From NCBI GenBank assembly GCA_017524805.1, contig JAFXUX010000030.1, positions 37,984-101,983 on the forward strand: DNA of 64,000 bases. The letters run 5' to 3'. A model generated the notes under the pieces. That model made no database searches. It was not told the origin of the DNA and was given only the letters and a program-made list of their open reading frames with translations. This document shows, one piece after another, positions 7,287 through 15,971 of the stretch. Source of the DNA: Candidatus Methanomethylophilaceae archaeon (GTDB lineage Archaea; Thermoplasmatota; Thermoplasmata; Methanomassiliicoccales; Methanomethylophilaceae). Position numbers and translations under genes: made by a program. Each line of letters opens with the position of its first letter. Position 1 is the stretch's first letter.

Positions 7287-8744
7287 ATGAACGGTAAAAC
7301 GATAGCTATTATCTGCGCGATCGTAGTGATCGTCGTAGCAATAGCTGCCGCAGCTTTGCTCCTGAATGGAGACTCAAAAAGCGGTGGCGGAGACAAATAC
7401 ACTGTGGGAGAGGACGTAAAAGCCGATCCCCTTTATGAGAAATTTGATGTTGAAAACGTAGAGAACCTCGTTTTCGGCAATGCTAACAACGATGGCTACC
7501 TTAACAACGAAGATCTGACCCTCCTCAAACAGTTTGTCGCTGGAACCAAAACTTGGAGCATCGATGCTAACCCGCTCGCCGATACCAACGCAGATGGAAA
7601 GGTGACGCAAGAAGATGTGGATATGCTCCAGAGAATGCTCAACGCCACTTCCAGCACCGAGCAATTCGAAGTTAAATACCTCAACTATTACAAGCGCGTT
7701 GCGACATCTCTCTTCCCCCTGAGAGGCAACATTACTGTCCAGTACAACACTGGATACGATGTTGCGGTTGTCCTCGGCGTTCTTGACGATGTCGTCGGAA
7801 CTGGACATGGCGGAGAGAACCACATAAAAGGACTCAGCGAGACCCTTTATCCCGGCCTCAAGAGTCACCTCACCTACATCGACAACGATGCCGGAGACTT
7901 CGACGCAGAGAAAATCCTCGCTACCAAGACCAAGATTGTTCTCGGTGACCCCTATGGAACCACAGACGAATTCGCCAGCGAGATGAAGAAGCTGGACTCA
8001 ACCTGTACTGTTCTTAACTTGCCTCTAAACAGATACCTGAACGGCGTCGACTACACACAGACAATCATTACAATGGGAGTCCTCATGGGGCTTCAGGCTA
8101 ACACAGCAAAATACGTCGAATATATCAAAGACATCAACACCTCCATTGATAATGCCATAAAGAATGCTCACGCGTCCTCTAAAACGTATGTCATCTCTTT
8201 CCAGCCCTCATCCGCCACAAACATCGATCTGGACTGTGTGAACACGATGGCAATGCAGTACAACGACGTCATGAACATGGAAAAGCTCCCCGTTACCTAC
8301 GCGCTTCCCCCTGTGACCAGGTACTACGGCGGAATGTACACCGGACTTGAAGCGGAATATCTCGCTACCAAGAACCCTGAATTCGTCATTTTGGAGCACT
8401 ATGGCATCGCAGGAAGCGACACGAGCCTCGAAGATTTCAAGAAAAAAGTCTCGCCTGTAGTCGACTATTTCAGCGTCACCAACGCTTACATGAACGACAA
8501 GATTATCGTCATGCCGTTCGAGCTTATAGGCGGCATTCACGGGCTTGCAACCATATGCTACATCGGATACCTCATGTGGGGCGACGATTACTTCCCCGAA
8601 GAGGATGCGATGAACAAGGTGAACTACTACTTCCAGAACTTCACCAACATGGGCAAAGACATCGACATGTCTGCCGACTACCACTACCTCCCGATAAAGT
8701 GCGGTGAGAACCAGAAGCTCAACGACTACACTCCCGGCGCTTGA
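7287..8744 (+). CDS. Iron/cobalamin-type ABC substrate-binding protein with dockerin-like domain
   Basis: A 485-residue extracytoplasmic binding protein. Residues 5-26 are a hydrophobic export/anchor segment without a lipobox Cys, followed by a Gly/Ser/Asp linker. Residues about 61-120 hold two calcium-loop-like stretches, NANNDGYLNNEDL (65-77) and DTNADGKVTQEDV (99-111), in dockerin type I spacing. From about 135 on, the periplasmic-binding fold of the siderophore/B12 class (TroA-like) is seen, with VAVVLGVLDDVVGTG and the later PEFVILEHYG. It leads an operon with permease and ATPase. The substrate may be an Fe complex, corrinoid or other metal chelate. No matching cohesin lies in the window, so the dockerin-like part may serve intramolecular or calcium-dependent roles. 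Confidence 0.85.
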   Translation: MNGKTIAIICAIVVIVVAIAAAALLLNGDSKSGGGDKYTVGEDVKADPLYEKFDVENVENLVFGNANNDGYLNNEDLTLLKQFVAGTKTWSIDANPLADTNADGKVTQEDVDMLQRMLNATSSTEQFEVKYLNYYKRVATSLFPLRGNITVQYNTGYDVAVVLGVLDDVVGTGHGGENHIKGLSETLYPGLKSHLTYIDNDAGDFDAEKILATKTKIVLGDPYGTTDEFASEMKKLDSTCTVLNLPLNRYLNGVDYTQTIITMGVLMGLQANTAKYVEYIKDINTSIDNAIKNAHASSKTYVISFQPSSATNIDLDCVNTMAMQYNDVMNMEKLPVTYALPPVTRYYGGMYTGLEAEYLATKNPEFVILEHYGIAGSDTSLEDFKKKVSPVVDYFSVTNAYMNDKIIVMPFELIGGIHGLATICYIGYLMWGDDYFPEEDAMNKVNYYFQNFTNMGKDIDMSADYHYLPIKCGENQKLNDYTPGA

Positions 8745-8752
8745 GATCAATT

Positions 8753-8775
8753 GATGGCCCCTTCGGGGTGCCATC
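8753..8775 (+). promoter_or_regulatory. Intercistronic hairpin between binding protein and permease
   Basis: GATGGC (8753-8758) pairs with GCCATC (8770-8775), with inner C and G runs closing a TTC(G) loop. Placed between a binding-protein gene and its permease, such a hairpin commonly stabilises the upstream message or attenuates the downstream genes. Confidence 0.5.
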
Positions 8776-8799
8776 CCCTTCTTTCAAAGTGGTGCTGAA

Positions 8800-9957
8800 A
8801 TGACATATTATGAGGATACCACGAAGGACCCGATGCTCAGCTCTAAAGTGATAGATCTGGTTGACACATGGGACGAAGGTATCGAAAGCACGGATGCTCA
8901 ATTCAAGAGCACGCTGAAGCAATATAACAAGCTGATAAAATACAAGTATCTGTTCATCGCCATCTGTGTCGCGATCATTTTCATAGTCGCGGGTTATTCC
9001 ATTTCTCTTGGCGCATACGACATCTCTTTCTGGGACACATACGATTACCTTTGGAGACACATCACGGGTTCGATAGGCGATTCCGCTGAGGACATGGCGA
9101 AAGACCGCATAATATGGGACTACAGGCTCCCGCGCATAATATTCGCTATAGCAGGCGGTGCGGCGCTTGCAGTTGTCGGTGCCGTGATGCAGAGCATTCT
9201 GAAGAATCCTTTGGCGGATTCTTATACAACCGGAGTCTCCTCTGGGGCTGGCTTTGGAGCTGCCTTCGCCATCTCCTTAGGCCTCACGATGGGAAACTCC
9301 TGGATCCTCATAATTTTCGCGTTCTGCTTCGCGCTTATCCCCACTATGGTGATCATAGCGGTCTCGAGGCTTTCCAATGCGGCTCCGACCACCATGATAA
9401 TGGCCGGGATAGGCATCATGTACGTGTTCAACGCTGCGACTTCCGTCCTCATGCTTTGGTCGGATCCCAACGCGATGAAAGATATCTACGCCTGGCAGAT
9501 AGGATCTCTCAGCAACAAAGGGGTCACGATAGACAACGTCCCATTGGTGCTGATCTGCAGCATAGTAGGCGTGTTCATCCTTTGGCTGAGCTCCGGAAAG
9601 ATAAACGTTCTTGCTACAGGCGACGAAAGCTCCAAAGCCCTTGGGATAGACGCTGACAAGCTCAGGATAATCCTTCTGCTGATCTCAGGCGTCCTCGCCT
9701 CTGCCATCGTCAGTTTCGTCGGATTGGTGGGATTCGTTGGGCTGGTGACGCCGCACATATGCCGCATATTCATCGGAGCGGACAACAAATACCTCATCCC
9801 AGCCTCCGCCATATCCGGAGGGATGATAATGCTGTGCGCGGATCAGATAGGAAGAAGCTTGATATCGACCCCGTTGCCGGTCGGTGTTGTCATGGCATTC
9901 ATCGGCGGACCTGTGTTCCTCTGGCTCATACTCAGAAGAAGCGAGAAGGTGTGGTGA
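8800..9957 (+). CDS. FecCD-family ABC transporter permease
   Basis: A 385-residue membrane permease of the BtuC/FhuB/FecCD class, which moves Fe-siderophores, heme or cobalamin. After a cytoplasmic N-terminus of about 45 residues come around ten spans. Diagnostic stretches are DYRLPRIIFAIAGGAALAVVG, NPLADSYTTGVSSGAGFGA, GLVGFVGLVTPHICR (the coupling-helix region that contacts the ATPase) and LPVGVVMAFIGGPVFLWLI at the C-terminus. Its stop lies two bases before the ATPase start. One permease gene implies a homodimer. Confidence 0.93.
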   Translation: MTYYEDTTKDPMLSSKVIDLVDTWDEGIESTDAQFKSTLKQYNKLIKYKYLFIAICVAIIFIVAGYSISLGAYDISFWDTYDYLWRHITGSIGDSAEDMAKDRIIWDYRLPRIIFAIAGGAALAVVGAVMQSILKNPLADSYTTGVSSGAGFGAAFAISLGLTMGNSWILIIFAFCFALIPTMVIIAVSRLSNAAPTTMIMAGIGIMYVFNAATSVLMLWSDPNAMKDIYAWQIGSLSNKGVTIDNVPLVLICSIVGVFILWLSSGKINVLATGDESSKALGIDADKLRIILLLISGVLASAIVSFVGLVGFVGLVTPHICRIFIGADNKYLIPASAISGGMIMLCADQIGRSLISTPLPVGVVMAFIGGPVFLWLILRRSEKVW

Positions 9958-9959
9958 GA

Positions 9960-10793
9960 ATGACCAAAATAGAGCTCAAAGACGTATCGTTCGGATACAG
10001 CAATGATAAGATCGTTCTCAGAGATGTGAATCTTCTTCTGGAGGAGCCGGGACTTTACTGCATAGTCGGGCCTAACGGAGTTGGGAAGTCCACCATAGTC
10101 AAATGTCTCAACAAGATCAATATCCCGCAGAAAGGAAAGATCTTCGTAGACGACGTGGACATATCCACGATGCATTTCAAAGAACTGGCCAAGAAAATCG
10201 GCTACGTTCCCGTCTTCTCTCAGGACGCATTCTCGATGAGCGTAGTAGATACGATAATGGTCGGGAGATACAACCATAACAAAGACTGCACCAGAGAAGA
10301 GAACCTCAAGAAAGTCTACGAAGCCATGAAGCTCCTGCATGTCGAAGGCTTGGCATACAAGAAATTCAACCAGATCTCCGCGGGGCAGCACCAAAAAGTT
10401 GCCATCGCCAGAGGAATCGTCCAAGAGACCCCGGTCCTTATTCTTGACGAGCCGACAGCCAACTTGGACGTCAAATATCAGGTCTATGTGATGGAGATGC
10501 TCAGAGCCATCGCAGAGAAACGTGATATGATTGTGCTCACCATCAGCCACGATCTGAACATAACCGCAAAGTATGCGCATAAAGTGATAATGCTGGCCAG
10601 ACCGGGAGTCATCCATGCAGTAGGGTCCCCAGAGGAAGTCCTCACAGCGGAGAACATAACCGAGGTCTATGGCGTCAACTGCCGCGTAATCGAAGACGAT
10701 ACAGACACGCCCAATGACAATATCCCCACTTCCAAGATCAAAGTCCCTCACATAATACTGGGAGAGGCATTGATCGTCGATGGCGAGGAATGA
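9960..10793 (+). CDS. ABC transporter ATP-binding protein (FecE/BtuD class)
   Basis: The 277-residue ATPase of the importer. The ATG at 9960 gives MTKIELKDVSFGYSND; Walker A is VGPNGVGKST, the signature is QISAGQHQK, Walker B is PVLILDEPTANLD, and the H-loop is TISHDLN. The C-terminal LTAENITEVYGVNCRVIED is typical of the FecE class. It follows the permease by two bases and is transcribed with it. A hairpin with a short T tract follows the stop. Confidence 0.93.
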   Translation: MTKIELKDVSFGYSNDKIVLRDVNLLLEEPGLYCIVGPNGVGKSTIVKCLNKINIPQKGKIFVDDVDISTMHFKELAKKIGYVPVFSQDAFSMSVVDTIMVGRYNHNKDCTREENLKKVYEAMKLLHVEGLAYKKFNQISAGQHQKVAIARGIVQETPVLILDEPTANLDVKYQVYVMEMLRAIAEKRDMIVLTISHDLNITAKYAHKVIMLARPGVIHAVGSPEEVLTAENITEVYGVNCRVIEDDTDTPNDNIPTSKIKVPHIILGEALIVDGEE

Positions 10794-10801
10794 AACCATT
10801 C

Positions 10802-10820
10802 GCACGGACTGGTTCCGTGC
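10802..10820 (+). terminator. Hairpin terminator of the importer operon
   Basis: GCACGGA and TCCGTGC (10802-10808, 10814-10820) form a seven-pair stem with a five-base loop, followed by ATTTTCCTT. Confidence 0.65.
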
Positions 10821-10887
10821 ATTTTCCTTATCCTCCGCATATAGAAACAAAAAGAAAGCTATTTTAAACAGACTGCTATACGGTATT

Positions 10888-11198
10888 GTCTGGCTTGGCC
10901 GGGGCGCTTGGCGTGCCCTACACCCGAAATCGTCAATACGCGGGGGCGACAGCAGGGGACGGCCCCGCTGAACCATCAAGCCCATCGAGTGACAATGATA
11001 TCTTGTCCTGTAGAGTCGGAGTAAGCGTGGAAGACGGTCGGAGGGTCGTTGTTCGCGCCTTATCGGGGGAACCGGGTCAGGTCCTGACGGGAGCAGCCTT
11101 ACCTTGAGCGGCTGACGTTTACGGGAAAGCAGGGTTGAGAAGCGGAATGGCAAACTTGGTGCGGGATGAGGAGTCAACCTCTGTGGCCAGGCTCTCTA
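10888..11198 (+). ncRNA. Signal recognition particle 7S RNA
   Basis: About 310 nt, the expected size for archaeal SRP RNA. The conserved helix 8 core is GGTCAGGTCCTGACGGGAGC followed by AGCC near 11074-11098, giving the asymmetric loop with GGAGCAG and an apical tetraloop. The 5' end GGCTTGGCC (10892-10900) pairs with GGCCAGGCT near 11185-11193 to close helix 5. A TATA box (CTATTTTAAAC, 10858-10868) lies about 25 bp upstream, and the 3' end runs into CTCTCTATTTC. The tetraloop reads UGAC rather than the usual GNAR. Confidence 0.93.
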
Positions 11199-11200
11199 TT

Positions 11201-11704
11201 TCATTCTAAGCGCTTAAGAGCCTCGGCGGCGATTTTCAGACCCTGATCGGCCGCTTTGGAGTACCAAAAGATCGCATCCCCATCGACCGTACCGTTCTCG
11301 CATAGCTCGGCGTAACTTAGCTGCGCTTGGGCGTGCCCGTTCTCCGCGGCCTTAAGATACATTGCGGCGGCCTTCGCCATAGACTGCGGAACACCGTACC
11401 CATTCTCGTACATCTGCCCCAAAGCGTATTGGGCCTCCGGATGTCCTTGATCGGCGGCCTTGGAATACCAATAGACTGCTTTCTCATAGCTCCTGCCGGC
11501 CATCGGAGACTTATAATAGCAATATCCCAGCATGTATTGCGCTTCTATGTGGCCGGCCATCGCGGCTTCCTCGAATCTCTCCGCCGCAGCCTTGAATGAT
11601 TCGGAATCGTCCTCTCCCTCGATCAAAGTCATCCCGGCTTTGAAAGCCTTATCAGCTTTGGCTTCCGATAAGGGAGCGTCGCTTCTGCCGCCGAAAAGCC
11701 TCAT
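11201..11704 (-). CDS. Sel1-like repeat protein
   Basis: A 167-residue protein built from about four Sel1 (TPR-like) repeats, recognisable by A...LG..Y..G and A...Y.KAA..G patterns such as AQYALGQMYENGYGVPQSM. Sel1 proteins are scaffolds for protein partners. The start MRLFGGRSDAPL at 11704 overlaps the TGA of the upstream marker-2 gene (ATGA), so the two are translated together. Upstream in-frame residues are read from the neighbour's sequence and are not part of it. No signal peptide, so it acts in the cytoplasm. Confidence 0.85.
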   Translation of the reverse strand: MRLFGGRSDAPLSEAKADKAFKAGMTLIEGEDDSESFKAAAERFEEAAMAGHIEAQYMLGYCYYKSPMAGRSYEKAVYWYSKAADQGHPEAQYALGQMYENGYGVPQSMAKAAAMYLKAAENGHAQAQLSYAELCENGTVDGDAIFWYSKAADQGLKIAAEALKRLE

Positions 11705-12684
11705 TCCAAAGGCCTCCCGACAACGCATCCGGTGATGATATCCTCGCGGAAATCGAATACCACTGCGGTCTCATCCCCGTCGGTTATGCGCAGAACGCGA
11801 GAAGCATCGACTTTGCCGACGATGGCGCCTTCGCATCCGCATCCTGCGAAAATGGAAATTATCTCCGCAGAGTTTTCGTGGGGGCAGGCGAACACGAAAC
11901 CGCATCCTTGGTAGGTGAAAGCCCATCTGATGGGATCGACGCCTTCTGGGATCGGTATGCTGCGGATATCGACCGTTCCGCCTCTGGCCGAAGACTCCAG
12001 CATCATGCCCAACGTGCCGATGTGCCCGGGGTTGCTCATGTCCTTGCATGCGTGGGCCAGATGCCTCTCGCCAACGATGGCCACGGCTTCCATCTGCGCC
12101 CTCACGATCTCATCGGTTTTGTCCATGGTGGTGACGTATGCGTACGGGATGTTGTCCGGATACCATCCGACGGTGTCTATTACGAACACGATGTCGTCGC
12201 CCGCCACTGCCGTGCTGCTGAGCAGGATGGCATCCTTGCGGACTATCCCGACGATGGACATGTCGATGGCGTCGTAATCGCAGTCGGGATGCGTGTGGCC
12301 TCCGACCACCGGCACCGCGAATTTCCTTATCCCTTCCTGGATCCCGCGGATGATGCCAGACGAATCCCCTCCTCCGCCGAGGGACATGACATCGACCATA
12401 CCCAACGGCCTTCCGCCCATGGCCGCTATGTCGTTGACGTTGACGAGGACGGAGAAATAGCCGGCCATATACGGATCGGATTCCATAAGGGACTGCATGA
12501 TCCCGTCGGCCGCGAAAAGGATGTATTGGTCGCCGACATCCAGCGCCGCGGCATCCTCGCCTTCCGCCGCGAATACGTGAGGGAATCCGGCGGTGGGAAG
12601 GAGATCCACTACGTCGCGTATCTTCCTCTTCCTCGTGACGCCTGGGAAAGATCTTATCGCATCGGCCATTTCTTTGACGGACAT
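11701..12684 (-). CDS. Methanogenesis marker protein 2 (AIR synthase-related)
   Basis: A 327-residue protein of the PurM/AIR-synthase fold. Early residues EGEDAAALDVGDQYILFAAD and the motif VLVNVNDIAAMGGRPLGMV match the ATP-binding N-terminal half of that superfamily; GGHTHPDCDYDAIDMSIVG belongs to the conserved core. Among archaea the form with these features is conserved in methanogens as marker protein 2; its reaction is not established. It sits downstream of a CorA gene, whose TGA lies one base before its ATG, and overlaps the Sel1 gene. It is one of the stronger indications that the host makes methane. Confidence 0.85.
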   Translation of the reverse strand: MSVKEMADAIRSFPGVTRKRKIRDVVDLLPTAGFPHVFAAEGEDAAALDVGDQYILFAADGIMQSLMESDPYMAGYFSVLVNVNDIAAMGGRPLGMVDVMSLGGGGDSSGIIRGIQEGIRKFAVPVVGGHTHPDCDYDAIDMSIVGIVRKDAILLSSTAVAGDDIVFVIDTVGWYPDNIPYAYVTTMDKTDEIVRAQMEAVAIVGERHLAHACKDMSNPGHIGTLGMMLESSARGGTVDIRSIPIPEGVDPIRWAFTYQGCGFVFACPHENSAEIISIFAGCGCEGAIVGKVDASRVLRITDGDETAVVFDFREDIITGCVVGRPLE

Positions 12685-13662
12685 TCATAACCACCCTGAG
12701 CGAGATCGCACTTTCTTCTTTTTCCAAAGGTTTCCTGTGCGCAGGAACACCGCCGCGATAAGGCACCCGATTATCATGACCACCACGATCAGCTTCCACA
12801 TGTCGTAGTAATCGGCCAATGGAAGCCTGACGTTCATGCCGAAGAAGCTGGCTATGATCGTCGGTATCGACATTATGAGAGTGATGATCGTGAGGGACTT
12901 CATGACGGTGGACAGGGAATTGTTCATGTCCGCCTCCACCAGCTGGCGGGTACCTTTGACGATCTGGCTGTAGGTGTCGGTCATCTCCAGAGCCTGGTTC
13001 ATCTCGATTATCACGTCGTCCAGCAGGTCCTTGTCCTCCTCGCTGGAGACGAAACGTGATTGTCTTGCCAGCCTTCCGACGACGGTCGAATTGACCGACA
13101 GAGACGTCTTGAAGTATACCAGGTTGGATTCCAGCTCGTGCAGCTCGAAAAGATCGTCCCTCTCGGTTTTGACGCGGATCGACCTTTCCATCGCGAGCCT
13201 TCTGGACTCGATGTACTTGAGATCGGTCTGATAGTCCTGCGCAATCTTGTAAAGCATCTGCAGGACGAAGCGGGGCCTGTTCGCTATGTTGACCGGCCCG
13301 TGGACGCTGACCTTATTCTTGATGAGGCCGCCCATCCCCAGCGTCTCCACCAGGGATACGGTGACGATGGCGGTATCTGTGATCGCTATGGCCAGGGGGA
13401 ACGTGGTGTATTCCAATTTGTCGTTCCTCCATTCCTGCGCGGGGACGTCTATGACTATGAGGGTGTAGTCTATGTCGACCTCAGCCCTCGACCCTTCCTC
13501 GTCGTCGAGAGCCGCCGTGAGAACCTCCACATCTATGCCCAGAGCGTTCTGGATTTTAGCAATCTCTTCCTTTGAAGGATTGGTCATCTTTATCCATACA
13601 TCCTCGCCGATATCGCTCACCTCCACCGGCCCCATATCTCCCATGGCATAGATGCTAAGCAT
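12685..13662 (-). CDS. corA: CorA-family divalent metal transporter
   Basis: A 325-residue 2-TM-GxN channel. The cytoplasmic N-terminal alpha/beta and long helical domain (to about residue 260) precedes two spans; the selectivity motif GMN occurs in SFFGMNVRLPLADY at the end of the first span. The C-terminus is basic (WKKKKVRSRSG), as in CorA. Mg2+, Co2+ or Ni2+ are possible substrates. Genes on both sides run in the same direction with very short gaps, suggesting one transcript from the site-2 protease through the Sel1 gene. Confidence 0.93.
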   Translation of the reverse strand: MLSIYAMGDMGPVEVSDIGEDVWIKMTNPSKEEIAKIQNALGIDVEVLTAALDDEEGSRAEVDIDYTLIVIDVPAQEWRNDKLEYTTFPLAIAITDTAIVTVSLVETLGMGGLIKNKVSVHGPVNIANRPRFVLQMLYKIAQDYQTDLKYIESRRLAMERSIRVKTERDDLFELHELESNLVYFKTSLSVNSTVVGRLARQSRFVSSEEDKDLLDDVIIEMNQALEMTDTYSQIVKGTRQLVEADMNNSLSTVMKSLTIITLIMSIPTIIASFFGMNVRLPLADYYDMWKLIVVVMIIGCLIAAVFLRTGNLWKKKKVRSRSGWL

Positions 13663-13677
13663 TTCCTCCCTCCTTGA

Positions 13678-15270
13678 TCAGATGATGAGCGAGATTATCA
13701 GCAACAAGAACATCAGCAGCACGACGTTGGATACCGCGGATGCAATGTTCCCTCCGGTTTTGCTCCTTTTCTCTTCGTCCCTCACTCCGAGCTTCTCAAG
13801 CAGCCAGTCAATCCCGCCGGCAAATATGAATCCTCCGTCGAACGGATACGCGGGAAGGGCGTTGGAGATGGCCAAAAGGATGTCTATCCAAAACAACCAA
13901 TAGAGAAGCGACAGAATAACCCATCCCACATCGCCCATCGGCATATCATACCACCATCTCATGCTGTCGTTGATGGGGGTCATTCCATCCATAGGGCCGG
14001 ATAGATAGCTGAAAAACGATTTCACATAGGATATGGCGCTTCCATCAGCAGCCGCGAACGGGTTGGAAGCGATGCTTTTGATATTGTCCGGAGTCGTCAG
14101 AGTGAATCCGCCCATGGTCACGGAGACCCCAAGGAACCCATTTCCGGAGGAATCCGAAAGCGCGACTTTATCATGGTAGACGATCTCCGGGGAATCGCCG
14201 ACCGAAACGGTGGCGATGGTTGCCATGTCCCCTGGCGAAGTGGTCTTCATGAATTCGGAGAACTCTTGCGAAGATCCTATCAGCGTCTCTGAGCCGTTGA
14301 TCGTAATGGAATAGATGAAATTGCCGTACTGAAGGCCCGCTTTCTCCGCCGGACTGTTTTGGACCACGGTTTTAATGTACGCGCCCATTTGGACGGGGAC
14401 CTGGGAATCCCTCTCGTCCCCTTCCATTATGTAGCGCAGATAATACCGATGGGTCGGATCGAATTTGTAAGCGCTATCTTCGAATCCGAACGATACCACG
14501 TTGTTCAGAGTCGTCGAGGTTATCGGAAGCGTCACATCGGATCCGTCTTCCCTCGCGCCGACTATCAGCGCGGAAAGGGGAACGCCCGAATCCAAGGCAG
14601 GGGAATCCTTGTCCATACTGTAGACTCCGGCCTCGTCTCCGTAAGGGGATGCGATAGCGCCGCAGGAGAGGATGACCGCTACGACCGAGATTATCGCGAC
14701 CACAGTGTTGACGGTTATCCCTGCGGCGTAGATATCCATCTTAGGCCTGCGGGGAGCGGATTCCACCTGCTTCTCGTTGGGTTCCACGAACGCCCCGAGG
14801 GGTACCACGCCATAGAGCAGACCTGTCGAATCCACGTCTATCCCGTTGGAACGGGACTGTATCCCATGGGCCATCTCGTGCACGACGACCGCGACGACCA
14901 AAGCCGCTATCCCATAGCTCAATGGAAGTATGGGGTTGAAGCCGGGAATCGCCAAAGCGTATTCGATCCCTATGCCCTTGGTCCCGATGCTGGAGGGCAG
15001 CGCAAGCATCGCCACGATCAGCATGTACATGATGAGGAAAAGCAGGACTGCCGACGTAAGCTTCGAGAAGAATCCGAACGCCCTCCAAAACCTGTGATAG
15101 CGTCCGATGCGGCCCATCCATTCTATGCCCATGTGGGTCTTTATCATGAGCGCTGGGCCGTACTTCTGCAGATGGTACTTCTCTGCTTTCTCCTTATGAG
15201 TAAGAACCCACAGATAGATGGGCACATAAATTATGAGAAGAACCAGAAGTACCGCATAAGCCGTGCTCAT
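13678..15270 (-). CDS. M50 site-2 protease with PDZ domains
   Basis: A 530-residue intramembrane zinc metalloprotease. The HExxH zinc motif is HEMAHG at residues 131-136 within a span. The third ligand region NALPAYPFDGGFIFAGG is near the C-terminus (the NPDG-equivalent motif). The long central extracytoplasmic part contains PDZ-like stretches (for example VVQNSPAEKAGLQYGNFIYS), which in this family gate substrate access. Such enzymes release membrane-bound regulators. No obvious substrate lies beside it. Confidence 0.9.
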   Translation of the reverse strand: MSTAYAVLLVLLIIYVPIYLWVLTHKEKAEKYHLQKYGPALMIKTHMGIEWMGRIGRYHRFWRAFGFFSKLTSAVLLFLIMYMLIVAMLALPSSIGTKGIGIEYALAIPGFNPILPLSYGIAALVVAVVVHEMAHGIQSRSNGIDVDSTGLLYGVVPLGAFVEPNEKQVESAPRRPKMDIYAAGITVNTVVAIISVVAVILSCGAIASPYGDEAGVYSMDKDSPALDSGVPLSALIVGAREDGSDVTLPITSTTLNNVVSFGFEDSAYKFDPTHRYYLRYIMEGDERDSQVPVQMGAYIKTVVQNSPAEKAGLQYGNFIYSITINGSETLIGSSQEFSEFMKTTSPGDMATIATVSVGDSPEIVYHDKVALSDSSGNGFLGVSVTMGGFTLTTPDNIKSIASNPFAAADGSAISYVKSFFSYLSGPMDGMTPINDSMRWWYDMPMGDVGWVILSLLYWLFWIDILLAISNALPAYPFDGGFIFAGGIDWLLEKLGVRDEEKRSKTGGNIASAVSNVVLLMFLLLIISLII

Positions 15271-15305
15271 CTTCTGCCGTTATATCTTCTTGATATAAAG
15301 GCATG

Positions 15306-15971
15306 TCATCGATAGACCAGTTCGATCCCAGAAGGATTCATGCCTTCTATTATCCTCTTGGCCCAGGCCAGTTTTTTGGCTTTGGTCTCGGGATCGGAAC
15401 CTTCTTTGGGCATCGGATGGGAATAATCGAATCCGGGAAGGAAAATTCTCCTGCATCCGAAATGCCTTGCCAAGCAGACCGCGCGGTCCCCGTCAGTGAA
15501 CCCGCCGTAATCGTAGGCTATCAGCGTAGGTACGGACTGGGTGGTCAGGACTACCGGCCCTTTGAACAGCCCGGCGTATTTCGCTGCCAGCTCCCGGTTG
15601 TCGCCGTGCGCATGCAGGAACGTCACCGCGCCGCGGGAGCTCACCTCCAACTGCGCCGATATGTCGCCGTCCATGTCCGTGACTACGATGTCAGGTGTTA
15701 TCCCCATGGCCAGCAGACGCCCGACAGACGAACCGGAAGCTATTAGAGTCCCTTTAGTCCCCAGCCTTTCCACGTCTCTCTCCAGCCCCGGGGAATTCCC
15801 GAACACGGTGCATTCGGCTCCGATGAGCTCCCCCGCCTCTTCACCAGAAATCAGATCGCAATTCAGAGTCGCCATCTCAAGCACGCGGACGCTTCCCTCG
15901 TCGTCTGCGCGAGAATAACCCATGTCGCCGAGGATCTCCTCGTAAACAGGCTCCCATTCAGAGAATAGCAT
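15306..15971 (-). CDS. mptE: 6-hydroxymethyl-7,8-dihydropterin pyrophosphokinase (MptE, DUF115)
   Basis: A 221-residue archaeal enzyme that transfers pyrophosphate from ATP to 6-hydroxymethyldihydropterin, a step in (tetrahydro)methanopterin/folate-type C1 carrier synthesis. DUF115-type features include VFGNSPGLERDV, LIASGSSVGRLLAMGITPDIVVTDMDGD and VTFLHAHGDN. The ATG at 15971 (MLFSEWEPVYEEILG) follows GGGAGAG at ribosome-site distance; a TTG at 15986 in the same frame is less likely. The gene overlaps the 3' end of the DUF373 gene by 14 bp, so the two are probably co-transcribed. Confidence 0.9.
   Translation of the reverse strand: MLFSEWEPVYEEILGDMGYSRADDEGSVRVLEMATLNCDLISGEEAGELIGAECTVFGNSPGLERDVERLGTKGTLIASGSSVGRLLAMGITPDIVVTDMDGDISAQLEVSSRGAVTFLHAHGDNRELAAKYAGLFKGPVVLTTQSVPTLIAYDYGGFTDGDRAVCLARHFGCRRIFLPGFDYSHPMPKEGSDPETKAKKLAWAKRIIEGMNPSGIELVYR

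Noticed and set aside
9843..11177. 444-codon open frame on the minus strand across the ABC ATPase and SRP RNA
   Set aside because: Antisense to a secure ATPase gene and to SRP RNA, with no recognisable domain.
10861..11200. tRNA gene near the SRP RNA
   Set aside because: No cloverleaf with a T-loop GGTTCGAATC-type element was found; the region is accounted for by SRP RNA.
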